From Sinotaia quadrata (lineage: Eukaryota; Mollusca; Gastropoda; Architaenioglossa; Viviparidae): a stretch of 64,000 nt of DNA. How positions within the stretch are numbered: position 1 is the first letter of the stretch; each line of letters starts with the position of its first letter. The position numbers were made by a program, and so were the translations under genes. Positions 46,940 to 56,700 of the stretch are shown here, in pieces. The notes below the pieces were generated by a model. That model was not told where the DNA came from. It worked only from the letters and a program-made list of their open reading frames with translations, and made no database searches. The stretch is from contig CM054181.1 in NCBI GenBank assembly GCA_028829895.1, positions 10,003,501 to 10,067,500 of the forward strand. Reading direction: 5' to 3'.

Positions 46940-47415
46940 AGTGCTCGCCCTTAGCAAGACCTTTTATCGCCTTTATCTGACTGCGTAATTACCTCTATTG
47001 CTCGCCTTTATTTGACTGCGTAATTACCACTATTGCTCGCCTTTATCTGATTGCTTTATCTGGCTGCGTAATTACCACTATTTTTCGCCTTTAACTGACT
47101 GTGTAATTACTACTGTTGCTCGCCTTTATCTGGCTGCATAATTAAATTACCACTATATCTCGCCTTTATCTGATTGTAATTACCACTATTGCTCGCCTTT
47201 ATCCGACTCCGCAATTACCACTATTGCTTGCCTTTATCCGACTGCGTAATTACCACTTTTGCTCGCCTTTATCCGACTGCGTAATTACCACTTTTGCTTG
47301 CCTTTATCCGACTGCGTAATTACCACTTTTGCTTGCCTTTTTCTGGCTACGTAATTACCACTATTGTTCGCCTTTATCTGACTGCGTAATTACCACTGTT
47401 ACTCGCCTTAATAAA
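46940..47415. repeat. Superarray block 4: 35-bp minisatellite (GCGTAATTACC subtype)
   Basis: About 12 copies of 'ctgcgtaattaccactattg' plus 'ctcgcctttatctga'. It shares the unit frame CTGNNTAAN...ACCAC...CTTTAT(T/C)(T)GA with blocks 1-3. Confidence 0.96.
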
Positions 47416-48600
47416 ATTGTGCAAACACTAACGTTATCTGCTCTACTGCTTGCCTATATTTGGCAGTATAACAACGTTGCTGCTTGCTGTCTGGCAGTGG
47501 AAAACAGCTGTTCGCATGGAATCATGTCTGAAACAGGAAACAGGCATGTTTGGTGCACGCGTACAGTTAGCTGGTAGAATTTTTTTAAAATATTTAAACG
47601 TCAATATGTAGAACCTTCACCATCGTAAACACAAGTGCGTCTGTTTCTGGCCCGAAATACAGAGAACGAAAAACGTCGCATAATATACAGGTTCTGACCT
47701 AGAAGTTGTCATCTCAAATACACTTTGAGTTCCGGAATAGAGAGGTTGAATATCTATGGTTTTTATAGTTTGTTACCTTACCCCACTAAATCAAGTTTTT
47801 GTACTCTCTCTTCAAACACAATATAGTTAGTATCTATCTACCCAATCACCGCTCAGTTGTTGCGAAGTAACAGCATTTCCACAGATAAAGTAAACGGAAC
47901 AGTAAGTGGACTAGCGCGTCAAGTCTGGCAAACAGTCCGGTCAAGTTTGCCTCTGAAGGAATGTGTTTTCTGGATCTCGTGAGGGCAGCCATTTAAAACC
48001 CAAACTGTTTGCCAAACGAAACCGGAAATCTAGCTTTATTTCGTTTATCCTTTAGCCGGTTTTCTACTTTCGGGCAGATAATAAAGGAAACCATTGTCAG
48101 TTATAAATTGGCGACAGTCGTAGGCTTAAACATCAGGCGCGTTTGGTTGAAATCAGTGCCCCTCCGGGATAGAGCTGGTCGATTAGCGGTTCTGATGCTT
48201 TAACTGTTAGTTATTTTCACAACCATAATTCCATTTTCACCTCACTTATCATAGTAAGATACACGAAGCGAACTTTGGAAAGTGCCATCACTGCGGTTCA
48301 GAGCTTCAAGAGCTGGTCCAACATTCGAGTTTGTTTGTTTGTTCAGTGTTTTTCTCCCCTTTCCTCCAGCTTGACTTTCAGCTCTGTTGCTTTGCAGAAT
48401 GAGTCCGAATGGTCGATAATACCTTCTAATTCAGCGCTTCTGGTTAAATAACAAACAATCATGCAATGCTCTTGCTTGAAACAGATTTATCTCGTCGGAA
48501 AGAAATGTTTCATACGACGCTAACTTATGACTGGAAAGCTGCAAGGGCAAACAAGCCATTCATTCTTTACCATATATATATTCTTTTTAATTTATGACTG
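47416..48600. other. Unique sequence, no gene recognised
   Basis: Over 1.1 kb free of tandem repeats. Short ORFs (82 residues at 47329-47577 overlapping block 4; 64 at 48009-48203) lack recognisable motifs. Confidence 0.45.
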
Positions 48601-49020
48601 TTGTATCTGTTCATCTAGTCATGCTGTGTTTAAATCTATATATGCGTTTAGGCTTATGTGTATATGCACTGTACTTATTTTTCTGATCATGTCTTGTGTA
48701 GATCGGTGTATGTGTGTAGGCCTGTGCTTGTGTATAGACCTGTGTATGCACTGTATTTATTCTACATCTTGCTGTGTGTAGATCTATATATGTGTAAGGC
48801 CTATGTATGTGTATCGTCTATGTATGTGTATAAGCCTATGACTGATTGTATATGTGTATATACACATCTGTATATGTGTGTAGACCTATTTATGTATGTA
48901 GGTCAATGTATGTGTAGACCTACGAATGTAGGCCAATGTGTTTAGACCTATAGTTGCGTGTAGGACTATGTATGTATGAAGATCTGTGTGTCTGTGTAGA
49001 CACATGTGATGTATGTGTGC
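48601..49020. repeat. Degenerate TGTGTAGACCTATGTA array
   Basis: 'tgtgtagacctatgtatgtg' variants recur every 20-30 bp. A 95-residue Cys/Tyr/Val-rich ORF is a by-product. Confidence 0.85.
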
Positions 49021-49406
49021 ACTGCACTTGCACGTGTTCAGAGAGCAGGTCTTCAAGTTAGATTATTGCATTTTTAAATTAAGCTTAAAGAAATCATAAC
49101 AATGAAAAATCTGTATAAACATATAGGTCGTCCAACTTTCTTACAGAATGAGTTTTCTCAAAATATTTCATTATATATAAAATATTAAGATTGTCTGGAC
49201 ACGTGTACAATTGATATCTAATAATATTACACATTACTTAAAGGTTCTCAAACCTTTATCTCTCTAGGAAGCTTCATTGGGACTGTTACTTTTCACATTG
49301 ACGTACATTACGATAAAACAGGTTTCAAAATATTTTTAGGTTTTGATTTTTTTTATCATCATCGGTTTCCATTTAGCTGGTTTTAAGGGTGACCACCATC
49401 TATTCC
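49021..49406. other. AT-rich unique sequence, no gene recognised
   Basis: Nothing noted. Confidence 0.4.
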
Positions 49407-49532
49407 CGTAATGGTGTTTCATGAAACAGTAGTAAGCACTTAAATATACGTAATGGTGTTTCATGAAACAGTAGTAAGCACTTAAATATACGTAATGGTG
49501 TATCATGAAACAGTAGTAAGCACTTAAATATA
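49407..49532. repeat. 42-bp tandem repeat, 3 copies, with a perfect palindrome
   Basis: Starts at 49407, 49449 and 49491. The first two units carry TGTTTCATGAAACA, a perfect 14-bp palindrome. The third has one change (tgtatcatgaaaca). Confidence 0.95.
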
Positions 49533-50036
49533 CATTTAAACAGAACCACCCTTAGGCATGCGCAGCGTATTGGGATAGGTCCCCACGAAAAACAGTTTTA
49601 TAATGTTTTAATAGTTTATTGCATTTATTTCAATATAATGCTATCAGTTGTTTTAAATAACGATAATAGTTCATTCAAACTAAACACTAGTATGTTTAAT
49701 GGTCCTATTTCCTATATTTTTTCACTTTTATTAAAATTTATACTGGTTTTTTCTCATTTCACTGTTGTTATATTGTATCATATAAACAACTACACACACG
49801 GGATCAGATATGAGTGTCTCTATCAGTGACCTATATTCTACATATGTCATCTCACACTAGGAGATATCTAATTAAAAGTCCTGATTGTGCTCATTTGCAT
49901 TACATTCTGATCATATCAGTTGAAGTCAAAATAAGGTCATACATTCACCCACAGTATAATGAGTGTCATGTGTCAGTTCATCCCATTATTATCGACTTTA
50001 TTAAACTCAGCACTAAACAAGCCTGAAGCAGACAAC
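49533..50036. other. Unique AT-rich sequence, no gene recognised
   Basis: ORFs of 63 and 70 residues without motifs. Confidence 0.45.
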
Positions 50037-50490
50037 TTCGTTACTTTCCCAGGCTCACAGCACTAAAGCAAGTGGCCTATGTCTCTACTTTTCTAACCTC
50101 ACAGCACTAAAACAAGTGGCCTATGTCTCTACTTTTCTAACCTCACAGCACTAAAACAAGTGGCCTATGTCTCTACTTTTCTAACCTCACAGCACTAAAA
50201 CAAGTGGCCTATGTCTCTACTTTTCTAACCTCACAGCACTAAAACAAGTGGCCTATGTCTCAACTTTTCTAAACTCACAGCACTAAAACAAGTGGCATAT
50301 GTCCCTAATTTTCTAACCTCACACCACTAAAACAATTGGCCCATATCCCTACTTTTTTCTAACCTCATAGCACTAACCTCACATCACTAAAATAATTGGT
50401 TTAATGTTCCTACTTTTATAATCTCACAGTATTAAACACAGCATATGTCCTACTTTTCTACCTCACAGCATTAAACGGAGTCTATGTCCT
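50037..50490. repeat. 44-bp minisatellite, about 9-10 copies
   Basis: 'cctcacagcactaaaacaag' plus 'tggcctatgtctctacttttctaa' has exact 44-bp spacing from 50057 to about 50290, then decays. Confidence 0.96.
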
Positions 50491-50880
50491 ACTTTTCTAA
50501 CCCGGGTTCAAATCTGTCCATTGCATTAAATTTTGACAGCTTTGGTCAGGTGACAACTGGTAAAAGTTTAAGTACACGTGCGACCTATTTCAGAGTCAAG
50601 AACTCCACACACCTAGCTTTTAAAAGTAACGGGTTTAACATTACAAATTGCCCAGAATATACGTGTGTGCGTGTTGAGCACACTTCACTGTTTATTTGAC
50701 CACCTCCCATAGAGCAGACTAGTAGTTCCATTATAAAATCCCCTGCCGACACGCACTAAAACTTTCAAGATTGAATGAATGTATCCTCACCACTACCTCA
50801 CCCACAAGTGTCACTTTGGCATGTATCCGTGGAATAGATTTCCAAGGTCGACTGCCTCCAACGAAACCCTTTCTGCGGTA
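50491..50880. other. Unique sequence, no gene recognised
   Basis: Contains 'gggttcaaatc' (about 50503), a B-box-like string, followed by 'tttggtcaggtgacaactgg'. No A box lies upstream, so a SINE is not called. Confidence 0.35.
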
Positions 50881-51438
50881 GATCTAAAGACAACATAATG
50901 ATCTGATTAGAGTGTTTTCACGTTAGATCTAGAGACAACATAATGATCTGATTAGAGTGTTTTCACGTTAGATCTAGAGACAACATAATGATCTGATTAG
51001 AGTGTTTTCACGTTAGATCTAGAGACAACATAATGATCTGATTAGAGTGTTTTCACGTTAGATCTAGAGACAACATAATGATCTGATTAGAGTGTTTTCA
51101 CGTTAGATCTAGAGACAACATAATGATCTGATTAGAGTGTTTTCACGTTAGATCTAGAGACAACATAATGATCTGATTAGAGTGTTTTCACGTTAGATCT
51201 AGAGACAACATAATGATCTGATTAGAGTGTTTTCACGGCAAGGTAGATCTAGAGACAACATAATGATCTGATTAGAGTGTTTTCACGGCAAGGTAGATCT
51301 AGAGACAACATAATGATCTGATTAGAGTGTTTTCACGGCAAGGTAGATCTAGAGACAACATAATGATCTGATTAGAGTGTTTTCACGGCACGGTAGATCT
51401 AGAGACAACATAATGATCTGATTAGAGTGTTTTCACGT
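50881..51438. repeat. 45-bp then 50-bp minisatellite, 12 copies
   Basis: Seven 45-bp units start at 50881 ('gatctagagacaacataatg', ..., 'ttttcacgtta'). Then four 50-bp units run from 51196, in which 'cacgtta' becomes 'cacggcaaggta', and the last copy is partial. Copies within each class are almost identical. The 5-bp difference sits at one place in the unit. Confidence 0.98.
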
Positions 51439-51539
51439 GCCGGGCTCTCCGACCGACAAGCTAGTAATAACCTACTTGTTTAACCAGTCATTTTCCTTCT
51501 TTCTTTAATATGTTGCAAAGTACATGTTGCAAATAGTAG

Positions 51540-51900
51540 TGGTCCTTTAGTGTCAGTACATCACTGAGCATGTCAGAACTTCATTTAGTGTGTCAAGTTC
51601 GTTAGAGCGTTAGTACGTCATTTGGTGTGTCAGTGCTTAGAGTGTTGGTACATCGTTAGACATGTTAGTACGTCATTTGGTGTGTCAGTGCTTAGAGGGT
51701 TGGTACATCATTAGACATGTTAGTACGTCATTTAGAGTATCAGTGCATAGAGTGTTAGTACGTCATTTAGAGTGTCAGTGTATAGAGTGTTAGTATGTCA
51801 TTTAGAGTGTCAGTGTATAGAGTGTTAGTATGTCATTTAGAGTGTCAGTGTACAGAGTGTTAGTATGTCATTTAGTGTCAGTGTATAGAGTGTTAGTAAT
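51540..51900. repeat. About 34-bp minisatellite, 8-9 copies
   Basis: 'gtcatttagagtgtcagtgt' plus 'atagagtgttagta'. The early copies are diverged (gtcatttggtgtgtcagtgc). Confidence 0.93.
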
Positions 51901-51938
51901 CAAGTTTTTAAACATTTAAGCACTGATAGTCGTACATG

Positions 51939-51975
51939 TGTGTGTGTGTGTGCGTGCGTGCGTGCTTGTGCGCGT
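51939..51975. repeat. (TG)n/(CGTG)n tract
   Basis: Short compound tract 40 bp before the retrotransposon. Confidence 0.9.
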
Positions 51976-52007
51976 GTATATACATGTAATGTAGGCTAAC
52001 AATGATA

Positions 52008-52012
52008 ATAAT
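52008..52012. repeat. Target-site duplication, left copy (ATAAT)
   Basis: Matches 60254-60258 exactly and abuts the terminal TG of the LTR. Five bp is typical for Ty3/gypsy-type integrases. Confidence 0.9.
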
Positions 52013-53560
52013 TGTTACGTTTCCAGTATTTATTTAAAGACCCTGCTTAGAATAATTAAAAGACTTTAAATATAATTAATTCTTCCTCTCATATTCTACG
52101 CAGACTGGTTGCTCAATTTATTATCTGACTAATTAAAAGTGCGTCTTGTAGTTCAGACGACAAATTTACAGACTAATAAACTGCGAACTTTTAGCTAGAT
52201 TTGAAAACAGTTAAATCCCTCTAAATTAATATGCACTCGTCATCAATCTTTCTGCTCATCCGCCCCCATTCAAATCTAAGAATTAATCTAATTGGTCTAT
52301 TGTGCATAGAAATCAACTACTAAGAGGTATTAACAAAGAAAATAAGATTTAATAAAGTTTAACAAATTAACAATAAATCGAATGCAACGCGAATAGTCTT
52401 CACTCTGTCTTTACGCGCCTATGCCTGATTTTTGTCAATCTAAATTGCCAGAAAAGTGTTCCTTTGAGATCTGTACACTTGATTTTGCACTTAGCTCTAT
52501 TCTTGTATCCTTGGTCTTCAACACTCAGTCATGCCGGTCCGTCCCTCAGTCCCCCTTTAACGACACACGTGGTGCATAAGGAATGGTGTCCCTTTGTTAG
52601 TGGCTAGGAACTGGAATTTTTAGCAGCATGGCCCTCAGAGTGGATTTCGACCCGCTTGTACCAATAAGCTAATGCAGGTGAGGCATGGGTGAACATGAAC
52701 CATGAGCCGACCTGTGGATGCAACGTGTTTGGATATAATTCTCAACCTAACACGTCCTACTAGGCATGGCTCAGTTAAATGCGCTGAATCAAAGAGTTTT
52801 CGACCTCGCGTCGCTTACAATTAGATTTAGAAAAAATATAATCGTCTCACATGTGTTCCATTTAACAGTCATGACGTATGAAGCAATAAAATAGATACAA
52901 CGTTAAATTAATGTTCATACAAGAGGTAATTCAAGCCGACAGAGCGCTTCACAATTTACAATTAAAATTACACGCAATAATTGAATTACATGAAGAATTC
53001 ATATCGAGCGCAGCATTCTGGCTCTTAGTGAATTAAAACAATATAAATTAAAGTACAGAAATGGAAAAATGGTTACAATAAATTTATATTCCGTAACATA
53101 TAGGTTTTCAGCTATTTCTCTGAACCATGCTCAAGTGTATATGGAAATCATATAATACATAGCACAAATACATACTTAAACAATACATAGGCAAATACTA
53201 TTAAATAAAATGATACCTTTGAGAGAAGTCGAAGGGTACCTTGATTCTCTATGGCGCCGGCTGCCTCTCACGACCCGAGTAAGCTGATGGAATTAGCTAA
53301 AATGTGCTCGAAGTGAGGGAGCGGAAGCGTGTGGGTACATATATAGAAAGGTATATTGCGTATCACGTGACTGTTCGCAAAGCATGTGGTTGGTTCGAGA
53401 ACTGGACAATGGTCCTAAAGTTACATAACATCTTGACCTGTTCTAGAAGCACCTAGAAAAAGGAAGCTTTGAACAAAGGGCCAAGGGTTTCAAATATTCG
53501 AATTTGAAGTAAACAAGGCAAGTGGGTCACGAAGTCGGACAATTTTATCAGACTGTGACA
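52013..53560 (-). repeat. 3' LTR (1548 bp)
   Basis: On plus it reads TGTTACG...GTGACA, and equals 58706-60253 at a constant offset of 6693 bp with no difference noticed by eye. Termini TGTTAC/GTGACA form an imperfect inverted repeat (5 of 6). In element sense this is the downstream LTR and should supply the polyadenylation site. Confidence 0.95.
52029..52034 (-). promoter_or_regulatory. Candidate polyadenylation signals in the 3' LTR
   Basis: AATAAA on minus at 52029-52034, 16 bp before the LTR end, and another at 52117-52122. Which is used, and hence the R/U5 border, cannot be told from sequence. Equivalent hexamers exist in the 5' LTR. Confidence 0.35.
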
Positions 53561-53573
53561 CCCCCTTGCTTTT
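53561..53573 (-). other. Polypurine tract
   Basis: On minus, a run ending AAAAGCAAGGGGG directly abuts the first base of the 3' LTR. It is purine-rich with a single C, and is the expected primer for plus-strand DNA synthesis. Confidence 0.8.
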
Positions 53574-53783
53574 GAGGCGTTTATCTTACCAAAGATAAAA
53601 TGCCTCCTACAAATTATGTATGATAAAATGTAGAAGTCCACAATGAAGAAAAATTTACACAAAAAAAATTTCAACATTCCTAGAAATAAAGTGTGCAACT
53701 ATATTTCATATTTACAGGAAGGAATCCGTAGGGTTCAGTTAATTGATTAAACAACATTCTATCAGTACCGGCACTTGATGGCA
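53574..53783 (-). other. Untranslated spacer after Gag-Pol
   Basis: About 210 bp between the stop codon and the purine tract. No ORF large enough for an envelope protein. Confidence 0.8.
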
Positions 53784-56700
53784 TCAAGCACGACTCATGT
53801 AATCTGCGCCAACATTCAAAGACCCTTTGATGTAATGAATATTTGCGTCATACTGTGTCAGAAACAAAGACCAACGCATTAAACGGCTGTTCGTAAATTG
53901 CGCCTGTCCGAGAAAGGCCAACGGCTGGTGATCGCACTCAATGACAAAGGTTTTTCCGTACAAATAGTTTTCGAACTTTTTTATGGCCCAAACTATTGCA
54001 AGACATTCCTTTTCACTGGTGGAATATTTCTGTTCAGTAGTTGTGAGTTTACGGCTTGCATATGCAACTGGGTGTTTGGTGTCATTGTGTTCTTGTAATA
54101 ACACTGCTCCTAATCCTGTGTTGCTAGCATCAGTCCTTAACAAGAATGGTTTTGTCAGATCTGGCAGTTTAACAACTAAATCTGAAGTCAGTCTAGATTT
54201 CAGTGTGTCAAAAGCGTTTTGGCATGCATCAGTCCACACTACTTTTGTAGGCATATTCTTACGTGTCAAGTCAGTCAGAGGACATGCAATGGCACTAAAA
54301 TCTGGTACGAATTTTCTGTAGTAGTTAGCAAGACCAAGAAAACTTCTAACTTGTGTTTTTGTTAGCGGTTGTGAAGTGTCCTTAAGTTGTGCTATCTTAG
54401 CTTCACTTGGCGACATAGTTCCATGACTCAACTTGTGTCCCAAGAAGTCTAAGGAGAATTGTGCTATTTCACACTTCGTAGGGCGGGCAGTGAGGTTGGC
54501 TTGTTTTAATCTGGCTAGCACATCTCGTAAGAGTGTTAAGTGCTCCTCCCATGTCTGGGTGCCTAGAATTAAATCATCCATGAAGTTCTCAACTCCACGT
54601 CCGTACAGTGGTTCTAACAATGACCGCATCATTTTAGAAAAAATGCTTGGAGCGTTTGAAACTCCGAAAGGCATAACTTTCCATGTGTAGTTTCCTACTG
54701 GTGTAGTGAAAGCTAGTATGTGTCGATCAGTGTCCTTGACCTTGATTTGCCAAAAACCGCGTGACAAATCTATTTTGGTATAGTAATGAGCGTTAGCTAG
54801 CTTAGTGAAGATGAGATCCGGATCAGGAAGAGGTTCGGCACAAAACTCTGTCACTTGATTGAGTTTGCGGTAGTCTACGCAAAAACGGAACGAGTTATCA
54901 CGTTTTTTAATCAACACGATGGGTGATCCGTAGGCACTGTCAGTCTTCTCTATGACCCCTAGATCTAGCATAGTCTTAATCTCACGTCTAACGTCATCTA
55001 TCTTAGCGTGTGGCAACGGATACGGCTTCAAACGTATCGGTTTGTTGTCAGTCAGCTTCAGTGAAAATTCTATTAAGTCTGTCAACCCTGGTTTGTCTGT
55101 CAGAGTAGATGAGAACTCATTAAGCAATTCATTCACTTCTTTTTTCTGTCTTTCTGTCAAGGCTTCATTTACCCTAACGTCTTTGACAGTTTCGTCCGTC
55201 TGTAGAGGACAGTTTGGTAAAGTACCAGTGACGCAATCAGTATCCCCCTCGTCTTCTGTAACTATCGTCGCTACGACAAAATCAGCTTGAGTGGTTTGAT
55301 CCTCACGGCTTATGTACTTTTTGAGTAGGTTAACATGAAAGATTTTCTCTCTCTTTCCTGTCTGCACCTTATAGTTCAGTCCCCCTAGCTTGGCGGTAAC
55401 TACAAAGGGCCCCTTCCATTTCATCTGAAGTTTGTTATGTGCTTCAGGAAGCAACAGTAACACTTTGTCATTAACTTCAAATTCTCTAGGTTTGGTGTGC
55501 TTATTGTAATATTCTGCCTGTCTAGACTGAGCTATCGTCAAGTTTTCCCGTGCTATCTTGCCTATAGTTTCAAGACGGTTTCTTAAGTCAGTGACGTATG
55601 TATAAGTTGTCTTAACTTCGTCATCTGTCTTTTCATCAGTCCAAAGTGCCTTCAAAATCATCATCGGTCCGCGTACAGTACGTCCGTAAAGTAGCTCAAA
55701 TGGTGAAAACCCGGTGGAAGATTGTGGCACCTCCCTATATGCAAATAGTAGGGCAGGGATGTATCTGTCCCAGTCTTTCGGTTTATCTGTGGCGAGCTTT
55801 TTAAGTGCTGTTTTTAATGTCCCATTGTATTTTTCAATCAGACCATTTGCCTGGGGGTGGTATGGTGTGCAAGTAAGATGTTTGATGGAAAGTAAACGAT
55901 TTACTTCCTTCATTACGTTGCCTATGAATTGACTCCCCTGATCCGTCAAAATTTCAGTAGGAATTCCAACACGACTCCAAAGACCGAAAAGGGCTTCGGC
56001 GACAGTTTCAGTATCAATATTTTTCAATGGTACTGCGTCGGCGAATCTTGTTGCGTAATCAATAGTGGTCAGCACGTATCGATTACCTCTCGTTGATGTG
56101 GGTATTATAGGCCCAATCAAATCCAATGCTACGCGCTTGTAGGGTTCACTGATCAGTTCAGGCTCTCCTAACGGTGCGGGTCTGATTGAATTTTTAGACT
56201 GTGTTCTCTGGCATGTGTCGCAACTTAACACGAATCTACGGATATCGGCAGTGATGTCCGGCCAATAAAACTCACTTGTAATACGACTAGTTGTTTTTTG
56301 TACACCCATGTGTGCACCAAAAAGACTCTCATGACCTAATCGTAATACGTCATTTCGTTTGGTTTGTGGAACGACTAATTGTTTCCGAAATTCGTCTCCC
56401 ACCTTCGAATAGCGGTACAATAAACCCTTTTTCAGAATAATGCACGCTTTCTTATTCGAATCGTCAGTGTTGACGTCACTAACAAGTACAGCTTGTCTGC
56501 GTAACTTGTCTAGTGTTTCGTCCTCAGCTTGTAATATTTTAATCTCGCTAACTGTTGCTTTATCTACGGCTGGTGCGGCAGACATCGGTGCAGTTACAGA
56601 TTTGTCTTTACTACTCGCTGCTCTGGTTACAGCGTTAACCAGTGGTGGTTCAGTTGAAGTTTGTTTTTTGCACGGCAAAACATACTTGCAACCAAGGATC

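Noticed and set aside
50500..50700. Possible second SINE with B-box-like gggttcaaatc
   Set aside because: The expected A-box position lies in the 44-bp minisatellite and no body motif or tail could be identified.
50881..51438. CRISPR-like regular direct repeats
   Set aside because: Whole units are near-identical with no variable spacers, and the context is animal DNA. It is a minisatellite.
53561..53783. Envelope-like gene downstream of pol
   Set aside because: Only 223 bp are available and no ORF is present.
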